Made by a program: the position numbers and the translations under genes. The notes under the pieces are model-generated. The model was not told the DNA's origin and made no database searches. It saw nothing but the letters and a program-made list of their open reading frames with translations. This document shows, piece after piece, positions 18,720 through 31,661 of a stretch of 64,000 bases of DNA. The stretch is from assembly GCA_032139905.1 (NCBI GenBank), contig JAQJDB010000007.1, positions 1,674,001 through 1,738,000 of the forward strand. Reading direction: 5' to 3'. Origin of the DNA: Nitrospira sp. MA-1 (GTDB lineage Bacteria > Nitrospirota > Nitrospiria > Nitrospirales > UBA8639). The first letter of the stretch is position 1. Every line of letters begins with the position of its first letter.

Positions 18720-21137
18720 TTCGATCACCGTCACACCGTCTCCTCCCTCGGAGGGATCACCCGCTCGAAAGCTTTGGATATAGGGAGAGGATTGACAAAG
18801 AGTTCGAATTCCTGTTTTGAGTGCGCCAGAGCCCTGGCCATGAATGACCTTAAGATATTTGGCTTGGGTGACCAAGGCATGGTCAAGGGCCGCAAGCGTC
18901 ATCTCCATCGCATCGTCAAAACGGAGCCCACGAATAACTAATTCCTGTTGATAGAGGCCTGTTTCCTGGTTGGAGGCTGGGGAACCCAACTCCGTGGAAA
19001 TTGTGGGGAGAGCCCGCCTCCCACTCAATTGCTGTTGACCCGACAAGGGTTTATTGTCGGAAGAGGGTATCGCTCGACGTATGGCAGAAGGGGCTGTTTT
19101 AATTGTCCGGGTACCCACACGAATGGATACCTGTCTTTTCCCCTCAAGACTTTCCTGCAAGACCCCTATAGTCCCCAGTGCATTAATTTCTACCAGGTCC
19201 CCTTCATGCAGTGGCTCAGATGATACCCATTGATTATTTGGGAGGTGAGAAAGTATTTCCTGATTCAATGTGCCTATGGTTTGCTGAATAGACTTCACCT
19301 TCAAAAGAGTTTTGTCCTTTTTTAGGTCGTTCACGATTTGATTCAGATGCCGTTGTGCTTTGGAAAATTCTTGTTGCCATTGCTTTCGATATCGTTGGCG
19401 ATCTTCCTGTTCTTGTGCCTTCAATTGGTTGCGCGTTACATGCGCCTCCTCAAGCAAGCGTTGCGCTTCCTGACGAAGATATTGAGCCTGTTCACATTCA
19501 CGTTCCAATCGAGTGTGCGTGTTCTGTAGAGTTCGGAAAATGGCATCAAGATCGAAATCCTGCCCTCGAATTAAAGATTTGGCAGACTGAATTATTGTCG
19601 AATCCAACCCTAAACGTTCCGCAATATCCAAGGCGGAAGACCCTCCGGGAATTCCGTCTATGAGCCGGTATGTCGGAGCGAGAGTAACCATATCAAATTC
19701 CTGGCTGGCATTCCGAACATGAGGATTCCGAAAGGGAAGGGTTTTCAAGCTTGGATAATGAGTGGTCGCGACAATCGTACATCCTAATTCGCAAAGACGG
19801 GTTAAGAGTGCTTCGGCCAATGCGGCACCCTCAATAGGATCCGTCGAGCTGCCCACTTCATCCAGAAGTACAAGCGCATCCCGGTTCGTTGGTTCCCCAG
19901 ACGATTCCACATTTTTTAATAAGGCGATCATATTGAGAATATGCCCGGAAAAGCTGGATACATCGTTACTGAGATCCTGGGAATCTCCAATGTCGGCATA
20001 CACCTGCTCAAAAAGTGCCATCTTGGAGTCTGGGCCACAAGTTGGGTGAAGACCGACTTTCACCATCATCGCGAACAATCCTATCAGTTTCAATGACACT
20101 GTTTTTCCACCCGCATTCGGTCCAGAAATAATGAGAACCTTGGTCTCGTCTTCAATCCGAATGGAATTGGGTATGACCTGCTCCTTGGTCAACGCCAAGA
20201 GTGGATGTCTGGCCTGTTGCAAGTCAATGCAATGTTTTTGGTTAAGAAGAATGGGAGAGCCATGCGTTTTGATGCTTAATCGTGCTTTGGCCATGAGGCA
20301 ATCAAGATCGGCCAGGCAGGACAAATTTCCATGAATGGCTGAGACATGTTCTGCCACACGGCTGGACAAATCTTGCAGTAGATGCCGTTCTTCCTGAGCC
20401 ACCTGCAAGTCAACAAATTTAATAGAATTATTCAATTCAACCAAATGGCGGGGCTCAACAAACACCGTGGCCCCACTACTGGAAATATCGTGAACAATTC
20501 CATTGACAGCCTGTTGTCGTTCAGCTTTTATCGGAATCACATATCGATTCTCACGTTCAGCAAAGTACTGTCCTTGAAGAAGATCCTCATATTCTTGAGA
20601 AGCTAATATCGTTTCCAATCGTCGCCGAATCGTTTGACGAAGACCCTGACTTTTTCGTACCAATTGATAGAGTTCCGGGCTCGCAGACTCGCGCAGCTGG
20701 CCGTTGAGATCGATGCATGAATCAATTGTTTGCTTCACCCATATCAGATCTTGAAGGTTCAAGGAACGAGTTCTGATCTTCGGGAACGTGGAGCCATGAA
20801 TCTGCAAGTATTCTTTGATTGTATGCCCAAGACCTAAGACCAAACTAATATCTCGCAGTTCCGGCCCCTCCAGAATTCCTTCTTTTTGAGCCCGTGCCAA
20901 CACATTCCGGATATCGGGGAACACCAAAGAAGGCAGGGGATGAGGGCCCTGGAGAATGTGAACCATTTCTGATGTTTCTTGTTGTTGAATAACTGCAGAA
21001 TGAAGGTCAGATGCAAAGGCGAGGGTACGACAGCAGCCCTCCCCTAACGAGGAGGAGGCTTCCTTGGCAAGGCAATCAATTAAAACAGGCCATTCCAGGA
21101 CCTGTTCCGTGTGTTGGACCATGGGGGATACTCTCAT
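18711..21137 (-). CDS. mutS2: Endonuclease MutS2
   Basis: An 808-aa MutS paralogue. Visible are the clamp/lever region, the ATPase with Walker A GPNAGGKT (about 339-346) and the Walker B region ALVLLDEVGSSTDPIEGAALA, a coiled-coil Glu/Gln-rich segment near 510-610, and a C-terminal Smr nuclease domain with VIHGQGSGALKTGIR. MutS2 proteins suppress recombination and can act on collided ribosomes. The start at 21137 is an ATG; MVQHTEQ a few codons downstream is an alternative. Confidence 0.96.
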   Translation of the reverse strand: MRVSPMVQHTEQVLEWPVLIDCLAKEASSSLGEGCCRTLAFASDLHSAVIQQQETSEMVHILQGPHPLPSLVFPDIRNVLARAQKEGILEGPELRDISLVLGLGHTIKEYLQIHGSTFPKIRTRSLNLQDLIWVKQTIDSCIDLNGQLRESASPELYQLVRKSQGLRQTIRRRLETILASQEYEDLLQGQYFAERENRYVIPIKAERQQAVNGIVHDISSSGATVFVEPRHLVELNNSIKFVDLQVAQEERHLLQDLSSRVAEHVSAIHGNLSCLADLDCLMAKARLSIKTHGSPILLNQKHCIDLQQARHPLLALTKEQVIPNSIRIEDETKVLIISGPNAGGKTVSLKLIGLFAMMVKVGLHPTCGPDSKMALFEQVYADIGDSQDLSNDVSSFSGHILNMIALLKNVESSGEPTNRDALVLLDEVGSSTDPIEGAALAEALLTRLCELGCTIVATTHYPSLKTLPFRNPHVRNASQEFDMVTLAPTYRLIDGIPGGSSALDIAERLGLDSTIIQSAKSLIRGQDFDLDAIFRTLQNTHTRLERECEQAQYLRQEAQRLLEEAHVTRNQLKAQEQEDRQRYRKQWQQEFSKAQRHLNQIVNDLKKDKTLLKVKSIQQTIGTLNQEILSHLPNNQWVSSEPLHEGDLVEINALGTIGVLQESLEGKRQVSIRVGTRTIKTAPSAIRRAIPSSDNKPLSGQQQLSGRRALPTISTELGSPASNQETGLYQQELVIRGLRFDDAMEMTLAALDHALVTQAKYLKVIHGQGSGALKTGIRTLCQSSPYIQSFRAGDPSEGGDGVTVIELR

Positions 21138-21301
21138 AGGGGATCAGGGTAAAAAGACATTCCTATCAATGCCATTTTCAAATTTAGCGGAGGCTATAAA
21201 AAAGGGAACAAGAAGGATGTAAAGGAATGATATAAAAGCGAAAGGTCCCTGGCAAGTGATGTACTGCCAAAGTGGAGATAAACTGAGAGGACGGCACATC
21301 T

Positions 21302-21718
21302 CTACTTTTTCATGGAGTCGACGGAAAGCTTGAGATCTTCAATGGCCTTTTGAATGTTTTCCTTGATGTCCTGCCAAGCTGTTTCACTATTGTCACGGAG
21401 TTGCTCAATACGAGGAATAAGGGTATCTTGTTGCTTTTTGAAATTATCGAGTTGGGCTTGAAGTTTGGCTCGAGTTTTTTCCTGTAGCTCGATGCTTTGA
21501 TCGCGGAGCTTCTGTATTTGTGTTTCTAAATCAGTAATTTGTTTATTCAGATTTTCAGTGGAAAAATCCTCTCCTCCAGCTGCGACCGGTCCTGGTTTCT
21601 TGACCGCTGAATCTTCCGCCGAGACAAACGTCACGCCGATTCCCAGGAATAGACAGGCGATAATCCATCCCAGGATAAGGACGGCACCTCTGGGTTTTTG
21701 CAAAAAGTCTTGTTGCAT
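21302..21718 (-). CDS. Membrane-anchored coiled-coil protein
   Basis: A 138-aa protein from the ATG at 21718, which has AAAGGA upstream; a longer frame to 21787 has no such site. One hydrophobic segment near residues 11-33 (VLILGWIIACLFLGIGVTFV) ends in a signal-peptidase-like VSAED. The rest is a heptad-rich helix (LNKQITDLETQIQKLRDQ and onward) forming a probable coiled coil. The family is unknown; it could be a periplasmic structural protein. Confidence 0.65.
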   Translation of the reverse strand: MQQDFLQKPRGAVLILGWIIACLFLGIGVTFVSAEDSAVKKPGPVAAGGEDFSTENLNKQITDLETQIQKLRDQSIELQEKTRAKLQAQLDNFKKQQDTLIPRIEQLRDNSETAWQDIKENIQKAIEDLKLSVDSMKK

Positions 21719-21832
21719 ATTGAATCCTTTCTTCCGAACGCGCTGTTTTCTTGTTAGCTCAAACTTGTTGCTTCTCATTGTCATCAAAATAAAAGGGGAT
21801 TCCTCAAATTGGCATAAACTTCACACGATACC

Positions 21833-21861
21833 TTGCTCCAATGACAAACTTACCTTAAAAT
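21833..21861 (+). promoter_or_regulatory. Candidate promoter of the 411-aa gene
   Basis: TTGCTC and TAAAAT are separated by 17 bp and end 26 bp before the ATG at 21888. The -10 matches consensus at five of six positions, the -35 at three. Confidence 0.35.
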
Positions 21862-21887
21862 GCCGTCCCGTAAAATAAGGATTCACT

Positions 21888-23123
21888 ATGACACAAGAAG
21901 ACGCTCGCGCTTATCTCAACTATCTCCTTACCCTCCATCTACGTCAGGAGGAAGCGTTTGGTCCGTTAGGTTTAGCATTTGTAAGAGAGAACGACCTGAC
22001 CGAATTAGCCCTCATTCCTGAAGAACAGTTTAATTTGTTAATGGCCATAGCGACGGTCTTTTCTGCTGAACCAAAACGTTACACAATGAAGTTGGAATTA
22101 CTGCAAAAAGCCTACCAACTACTACCACACACACGCTATAACGATCCTGAATTAGGCCGTGAACTTGAGCATTTGATCAGGAAGACGCAGAGTGATCTTC
22201 ATCGATACAACGAAGCAATGAAGGTGGCTCGGTCACAATCCTCAGATCGACAAAGCTTAGTCGTCGAAACCGATATCCCTGAATATTTTCTTGAAACGGC
22301 ACAAAAACGCGCCTCAGCCTATTATCAGGAAAAATACCGCTTAACCAAAGAGGCAAAAACTGCCCAGCATTTTGGTGGAACGGCGAAAAAGTTTGAACCG
22401 GACAATCCTGCGATCCATAAAGAATTTCCCGGTGCCTGCGCTCCATTTATTAATGCCCGGACCAATGCTTTTCATATTGTGTTACCATTTGATTTAAAAA
22501 TTAGTCGAAGCCCGGAAGATCCGTTGGAAGCAGGGATTCGAATTTTCTATGGAAAAATGGGGTATTCATTTCCTTTACGCTATGAGATGGGCAAATTATG
22601 CAGTTACCATGACGGCCAAGTACTGGATGTGGACCTCCACGATCCGAATCTTATCTTTTTCTCTGTATCGGGTATCAAGGACCCAGAGTTTATCATTCAA
22701 GCCTCTCAAACCGACCCTTCTCTCCCACCAGAATTGGTCTATCCCATGACCGTGCTAGAACACACCGGGAGTTTGGGGCCATTTATCCAAGTCAGTTGTA
22801 ACATCAAGGTGTGGTTTGATGCCTCTATGGTTTCGCTCCTCCTTCAAGGTGCACCAGATTTATCTGATTATGGATTACAAGGGGGAGCGGGCCTCATGAC
22901 CAGGACGTACGCTTCCGATAAAGTTGAGTCATATGTGCACAATTTATCTCAACCTTGGCAAGAAGGCTTGAGTTTTAATTTTGTGAATCTTCATCTTCAA
23001 CTAAGCCCAGGCATTGACAGTGCGGTTGTACCCTTTGGAACCCCGATATTTTCCGTATATCCGGTGTTCAATCGACAGAGCTACCGCTTTGTCGACCGCC
23101 GAACGATGGACCAGGCTCCCTAG
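21888..23123 (+). CDS. Hypothetical 411-aa protein
   Basis: A soluble protein without a signal peptide. Residues 1 to about 130 are mainly helical. From about 170 on there is a beta-rich part beginning near EFPGACAPFINARTNAFHIVLPFDLKI and ending with YPVFNRQSYRFVDRR. The C-terminal half faintly resembles DUF6065-type proteins, which also show a C-P-F/L...N...W/F pattern; I cannot confirm this without a profile search. It stands alone, divergent from the coiled-coil gene and 103 bp before rlpA. Coding is supported by length and a candidate promoter. Confidence 0.7.
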   Translation: MTQEDARAYLNYLLTLHLRQEEAFGPLGLAFVRENDLTELALIPEEQFNLLMAIATVFSAEPKRYTMKLELLQKAYQLLPHTRYNDPELGRELEHLIRKTQSDLHRYNEAMKVARSQSSDRQSLVVETDIPEYFLETAQKRASAYYQEKYRLTKEAKTAQHFGGTAKKFEPDNPAIHKEFPGACAPFINARTNAFHIVLPFDLKISRSPEDPLEAGIRIFYGKMGYSFPLRYEMGKLCSYHDGQVLDVDLHDPNLIFFSVSGIKDPEFIIQASQTDPSLPPELVYPMTVLEHTGSLGPFIQVSCNIKVWFDASMVSLLLQGAPDLSDYGLQGGAGLMTRTYASDKVESYVHNLSQPWQEGLSFNFVNLHLQLSPGIDSAVVPFGTPIFSVYPVFNRQSYRFVDRRTMDQAP

Positions 23124-23226
23124 AAATCCATGGCTATTGCATGAGTCCATGGACTCATGCGGTTCCCAAGGTTATCCAACTCGAAAAAAACACCTTCCCT
23201 TCATACTTCGGCGGGGAATACGGGTC

Positions 23227-23901
23227 ATGAATAGTGGTATTCCAGTCAAAAGGATTTGTCTTATCCTGACTTTCATGCTCATGACCGGATGCGCAGGAGG
23301 TGGCCATTCCCGTACTGAGCCGATGATCTCAGAAACTTCTCAACAGGGAGTGGCTTCCTGGTATGGCCCAAGTTTTCATGGTAATCCGACTGCCAATGGT
23401 GAACCCTATAACATGTGGGCACTCACTGCCGCGCATCGTACGCTTCCCTTTGGAACACGGGTCCTCGTTCAAAGTGTCGAAACCGGGAAATCCGTGACCG
23501 TTCGCATCAATGATCGTGGTCCTTTTATTCGTGGTCGGATTATTGATCTGTCCTATGGAGCTGCTCGGGAGTTGGCCATGATTGGAAAAGGAACGGAGAA
23601 CGTCAGGTTGACGATTCTCGAATCTCCAAGCGCAGGTTCGGGCCAATTGTCGAATGGAGAGTCTGTTATGTATTGGGTGCAGGTAGCCTCTTACACGACT
23701 TTAACCCAAGCAGTCTCCATGCGGGAACAACTGGCCACCCACTATCCCAATATACGATTGACGACCGTGGACCTTCCATCCGGACAATGGCACCGTGTTC
23801 AAGTTGGGACATTTCCCTCTCAGGAAAAGGCAAAATTCGTGGCGGAAGAACTGGAAAGACAATTTGATCTCGACCCACTTCTGATCCAGGTAACCTACTG
23901 A
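23227..23901 (+). CDS. rlpA: RlpA-like septal-ring lipoprotein (DPBB + SPOR)
   Basis: A 224-aa lipoprotein from the ATG at 23227. The frame opens upstream at 23014, but that would overlap the previous gene and bury the signal. A lipobox, LMTGC, ends a hydrophobic segment. The double-psi beta-barrel follows: QQGVASWYGPSFHGNPTANGE, then LPFGTRVLV and VRINDRGPFIRGRIIDLS with the catalytic-type Asp. The last about 75 residues form a SPOR domain (YWVQVASYTTLTQA, WHRVQVGTFPSQEKA) that binds denuded peptidoglycan. RlpA proteins are lytic transglycosylases or cell-wall binders in the outer membrane. Confidence 0.92.
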   Translation: MNSGIPVKRICLILTFMLMTGCAGGGHSRTEPMISETSQQGVASWYGPSFHGNPTANGEPYNMWALTAAHRTLPFGTRVLVQSVETGKSVTVRINDRGPFIRGRIIDLSYGAARELAMIGKGTENVRLTILESPSAGSGQLSNGESVMYWVQVASYTTLTQAVSMREQLATHYPNIRLTTVDLPSGQWHRVQVGTFPSQEKAKFVAEELERQFDLDPLLIQVTY

Positions 23902-23998
23902 AACAAAAGAGTTAATCTGATAATTCATCCAGTAAAATTGCCTTAAACCAATCCCCTATGGTACGTTGGACCCAAGCAAATAGTGATGGCTCAAAATA

Positions 23999-24015
23999 TC
24001 TCATAAACCATGAGA
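23999..24015 (+). terminator. Weak terminator-like hairpin after rlpA
   Basis: TCTCAT and ATGAGA pair around AAACC, followed by CTTTT. The stem is short and AT-rich, so this is a weak candidate. Confidence 0.25.
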
Positions 24016-24147
24016 CTTTTGGCCTTATTATGAATCCCTCTCAAACACTTCTGATACCAACTTCCTCAAAGACCAGACTACAAGATCTTGCAGCTATTTG
24101 TGCTGTAACGCTATCTCTTTGTCACGTCGGAGCTCGTTAATCCACCT

Positions 24148-25425
24148 ATGGATTTCATCGCCGTCCTTATTTGTCTAGGACTTTCAGCCTTTTTCTCCGG
24201 CGCCGAGATCGCCTTTTTTTCAATAACGGAAAGCCGGTTGAAAGCCTTGGCCGATGAAGGTCATAAAGGGGCAAAACTTGCCCTGAAATTACGCTCAAAT
24301 CCACAGCGCCTACTCTCAACTATTTTAATTGGCAATAATTTGGTCAACATTTTGGCGGCATCTCTGGCCACGCTGATTGCCATTCGGATGTTTGGTTCTG
24401 AGGCTGTCGCTGTGGCAACGGGGATATTAACTTTTATGGTGCTCTTGTTCGGGGAGATTGTACCCAAAACGCTCTGTGCAAAATATTCAGAAACGGCCGT
24501 CCAATTACTGGCATACCCCATCTATCTCCTAGAACAATTATTCTTTCCTTTTCTCTATTTCTTGGAACCGTTTATTTTAAAACTCACTGGGGGTCGTGGG
24601 TTAACCGTGCCGTTTATTACGGAAGAAGAACTGAAGATCATGCTCGATGCCGGAGGTAAAGCGGGAGTCTTAGAGACGGATGAAGTGAGAATGATTAAAA
24701 ACGTATTTGATTTCAATGACGTGACGGCTGAAGATGCAATGACTCCCAGAATTTATATGTTCGCCCTCGATGGCAATCAAACACTGGGAGAAGCACGGGA
24801 AGAGTTATTTAAAGCTAAATATTCACGGATCCCCATATACGAAGGGAATCACGATAATATCACCGCCATTCTCTATCGCAATCATGCCCTGATGGAACTG
24901 GCTCAAAGTCATACAAACCTTACCCTCAAATCATTGGCGAAACCTGCATTGTTCATTCCCTCTACCAAAACGGCTGATGATTTATTGCGGCAATTCCAAC
25001 AAGAAAAACGGCATATTGCGATTGTGGTTAATGAATTTGGTGGAGTGATGGGTTTAATTACCGTTGAAGATCTCCTTGAAGAAGTGGTAGGAGAAATTCT
25101 GGATGAAGGCGATCTTCACGAAGAATGGATTCGCCGGACGGGGAAAAATCAAATTTTAGTGGATGGCCGGACTGAAGTCCGACGTATCAATGAATTTCTT
25201 AAAGTCGAATTAGATGAAGAAGAGCAAAATACCATTAGCGGGCTCATCCTGGAAGAGTTAGGACATATTCCCGCCATTGGCGAAAAAGTTGAAACTGACG
25301 GTTGCCTCCTCGTGGTCCATGACGCAGATGAACGCTCAATCAAAAGCGTGCAGATCATCAAGGAAGAGCCTATTCCGGAAACCCCTCCCACCGAACCGTC
25401 CACCGTGTCTTCAGAATCCTCATAA
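24148..25425 (+). CDS. CorC/HlyC-type membrane protein (DUF21-CBS)
   Basis: A 425-aa inner-membrane protein. The N-terminal DUF21/CNNM domain (about 1-190) starts MDFIAVLICLGLSAFFSGAE and has four hydrophobic segments with GEIVPKTLC. A pair of CBS domains follows (AMTPRIYMFALD, then SRIPIYEG and IVVNEFGGVMGLITVEDLLEEVVGEI). A CorC/HlyC C-terminal domain ends the protein with an acidic, Pro/Ser tail. Relatives take part in magnesium or cobalt efflux or resistance; the substrate is not known here. Confidence 0.9.
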   Translation: MDFIAVLICLGLSAFFSGAEIAFFSITESRLKALADEGHKGAKLALKLRSNPQRLLSTILIGNNLVNILAASLATLIAIRMFGSEAVAVATGILTFMVLLFGEIVPKTLCAKYSETAVQLLAYPIYLLEQLFFPFLYFLEPFILKLTGGRGLTVPFITEEELKIMLDAGGKAGVLETDEVRMIKNVFDFNDVTAEDAMTPRIYMFALDGNQTLGEAREELFKAKYSRIPIYEGNHDNITAILYRNHALMELAQSHTNLTLKSLAKPALFIPSTKTADDLLRQFQQEKRHIAIVVNEFGGVMGLITVEDLLEEVVGEILDEGDLHEEWIRRTGKNQILVDGRTEVRRINEFLKVELDEEEQNTISGLILEELGHIPAIGEKVETDGCLLVVHDADERSIKSVQIIKEEPIPETPPTEPSTVSSESS

Positions 25426-25573
25426 CACCTTCTCGGTTTCTTCCTTTTTCCTGCAGCTAAAAGTAAATGTGGTCTCCCCTTTTTATTTCCAGCCGAGAGA
25501 TTGGTCTATCCCTTTTGGGTCACTCATTCTTTCCTGGTGAAAAAAAACCCTCTTAGATTATTCGTTAGAAATT

Positions 25574-29561
<3,988 letters not shown>

Positions 29562-29652
29562 AGTGCGTTCTGGAGGAAAACGGGGGAGCCCTTTCCACTC
29601 AAGAATTAGAGAATGGGCCGTTCATCGGTGTCGCCCAGGGTTACAGAGCTGA

Positions 29653-30609
29653 CTATTGGTCCGGGTGCAGAGGATTGTCCTCCTCAAAGAAAAAATCCCC
29701 TAATCCTTTTGGGAGAGCTTGCCCGTGCAATGTCTGGGATCGGCGTTTCGCTAACACATCCAGATCCCGGGCTTCTTCTCCCAACACATTGATCAGGGCT
29801 TCCTGCCAAGCCGGATCACGGGCCACAGGATGGTGAGGGTCTTGGGCCATCCGTTTCATGGCGTATTGCACCATGTGCATCCCGTCCCGAATGGAGAACG
29901 GGAGATCCAGTTGATGCGCTTTTTGAAGAAAATTCACCGTGAGCGTGATCAATTCCGCAGACGCAAACGGGAGGTGATATCGCAAAATGGCTAACTCATG
30001 TTCCTTGTTAGGAAATTCTACTTTCAGGGTCGGTTGCAGGCGGGACAGGATATAATCCGGCACCTCATAGGTTGAGGCATCTTCATTCATGGTGACACAA
30101 CACCGGAAATTCTCATGCGCATGAATTTGAACACCCGCCACCACCGAATCGACTGATCGTCGATGATCAAGCAGTGAGGCAAGGGAGGCCCAACTCTTTT
30201 CATTCATCCGGTTGCCTTCATCAAGAAGACAAACATTGCCGGTCAGCATGGCCGTGACCAAGGGCGAGGCCTGATAGGTAATCGTGCCTCCTTCAGAAAT
30301 GACGGGGGAGACAAGGAGATCTTCGGGTCTAGTATCAGCGGTACATTGATAAATAAAGAGTTCCTGCTTTCGCTCCTGAGTCGCCGCCATAGCGAGTGTG
30401 GTCTTTCCAACACCCGGTTGACCGACAATTCTTGGTGATAAGGGGACATCTTTTTCATCAACAATAAACCAACAGGCGAGAAGCTGACGTAGAATATTTT
30501 GATCCCCCATCCAGGCTTGTTGAAGGGCAAGAGGACGAGCCAGGCGAAGAGCAACCTGTCCGATGTGCATCACCGAAGGATCGGAAGAATGTAAAAATGG
30601 AGGGGTCAT
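29653..30609 (-). CDS. MoxR-family AAA+ ATPase
   Basis: A 318-aa ATPase. Walker A is [13 protein letters not shown] and the Walker B/sensor region is [27 protein letters not shown], followed by [20 protein letters not shown] with the arginine-finger part. MoxR proteins act as chaperones that remodel or activate partner complexes, usually encoded next to them; the partner here is most likely the 631-aa protein. No Shine-Dalgarno sequence is evident before the ATG at 30609, so the start is uncertain by a few codons. Cytoplasmic. Confidence 0.88.
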   Translation of the reverse strand: MTPPFLHSSDPSVMHIGQVALRLARPLALQQAWMGDQNILRQLLACWFIVDEKDVPLSPRIVGQPGVGKTTLAMAATQERKQELFIYQCTADTRPEDLLVSPVISEGGTITYQASPLVTAMLTGNVCLLDEGNRMNEKSWASLASLLDHRRSVDSVVAGVQIHAHENFRCCVTMNEDASTYEVPDYILSRLQPTLKVEFPNKEHELAILRYHLPFASAELITLTVNFLQKAHQLDLPFSIRDGMHMVQYAMKRMAQDPHHPVARDPAWQEALINVLGEEARDLDVLAKRRSQTLHGQALPKGLGDFFFEEDNPLHPDQ

Positions 30610-30713
30610 AGAAAAGGACGAAAAATTTCTGTAAGTGAAATTATCACAGCCATTTTTCTATGGTCAATGAATCGTGGTGTTTCGGAACTTCTGCTGGTGT
30701 GAAAAATAGTTGT

Positions 30714-30742
30714 TTGACTTTATCCTTATTCGGAATTATTGT
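30714..30742 (+). promoter_or_regulatory. Candidate sigma-70-like promoter of the LysM lipoprotein gene
   Basis: TTGACT (five of six) and TATTGT (four of six) with a 17-bp spacer. The nearest upstream frame opening (30753) would start about 10 bp after the -10, which makes it unlikely as the real start and supports the ATG at 30825. Confidence 0.5.
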
Positions 30743-30824
30743 GTAGCAAAAGGTGACTAGACCGTGGAGATCTTCGCGTTCTCGTTATATTATATTGACC
30801 ATTGTCCCTATAGAAGGGATAAAT

Positions 30825-31508
30825 ATGAACCTCAGAGGAGGAATGCGTAACATGACGCAACCATTGTTCGGGGGATGTCAAGAAGATCCCCAACCATCGG
30901 GCTGGTGTGGATATCTGAAAATTGTGGCTGGGGTATTAGTCTGTAGCGGGGTCCTGTCTGGATGCGTCAGTACAGAAAAGTTCGAGGCCGAGAAGGCTCG
31001 TGCGTTAAACTTTCAACGACTTTTGGCGCAAGAGGAAAAACGGACCGGTGAATTAAATGTGAAGTATCAGGACACGCAACGACAAATGAGCTCAATGGAA
31101 TCGCAAAATCGGGACTTAAATGCCGAATTAGAAGCATTACGAGATCAACTCAATCGTTCCCATGACGAACTTTCGCGTGTGCGAGAGGGAGGGATGGAAA
31201 AATCTGATGATTTGAAACTTTCCGAACCTTCGATCTCTGAATTTGGGCTGAATGATCTGGACTTTAACGACTCAGATATGACGAAACTTGATTCGGACTT
31301 AAACTTGGGAGACAACGTTCCTTTGGATTCGCCTATGATGGATACTCTTGGAGGTCCTAGTGATGGATCACATATTGTGGCTAAGGGAGAAACCCTCTAC
31401 CGGATTTCCAAAGAATATGGCGTATCCATTGATGATCTCAAATCCTGGAATCAGTTGACCGATAACACCATTCACGTTGGACAAAAGCTCATCGTCAACG
31501 GTCAGTAA
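30825..31508 (+). CDS. LysM-domain lipoprotein
   Basis: A 227-aa protein from the ATG at 30825 (AAGGGA five bases upstream). ATG 30852, with AGAGGAGG ten bases upstream, is equally possible. A hydrophobic segment ends in the lipobox LSGC. Then come a helical coiled-coil stretch (about 45-110), an acidic linker rich in Asp and Leu, and a C-terminal LysM domain (HIVAKGETLYRISKEYGVSID to GQKLIVNG) that binds peptidoglycan. It is likely a cell-envelope protein tethered to the outer membrane. Confidence 0.88.
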   Translation: MNLRGGMRNMTQPLFGGCQEDPQPSGWCGYLKIVAGVLVCSGVLSGCVSTEKFEAEKARALNFQRLLAQEEKRTGELNVKYQDTQRQMSSMESQNRDLNAELEALRDQLNRSHDELSRVREGGMEKSDDLKLSEPSISEFGLNDLDFNDSDMTKLDSDLNLGDNVPLDSPMMDTLGGPSDGSHIVAKGETLYRISKEYGVSIDDLKSWNQLTDNTIHVGQKLIVNGQ

Positions 31509-31536
31509 TTTCACCTCTACGCATTTATTAAGATTA

Positions 31537-31584
31537 GGTCGGAATCTTCAGGAAGCTTTTTTCTTCCGGTTCCGGCCTTTTCTT
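31537..31584 (+). terminator. Terminator-like hairpin between LysM gene and trpE
   Basis: GGTCGGAA pairs with TTCCGGCC (one G-U), enclosing an inner GGAAG/CTTCC stem, followed by TTTTCTT. It fits a terminator for the LysM gene. It lies before the candidate trp promoter, so a trp attenuator is less likely. Confidence 0.6.
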
Positions 31585-31625
31585 ATCCCTCCCTCTGAAA
31601 ACCGCGTGTCTCTCCACCGCTTTCG

Positions 31626-31654
31626 TTGACACCTTATAGGCCGTATGGTACCGT
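31626..31654 (+). promoter_or_regulatory. Candidate trp operon promoter, maybe leaderless
   Basis: A perfect TTGACA is followed 17 bp later by TACCGT, a weak -10. A transcript would begin at about 31661-31662, on or next to the trpE ATG at 31662, which has no Shine-Dalgarno sequence. Confidence 0.4.
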
Positions 31655-31661
31655 CCAAACC

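Noticed and set aside
31509-31661. trp attenuator with leader peptide
   Set aside because: The hairpin fits a terminator for the LysM gene and no Trp-rich short ORF is seen.
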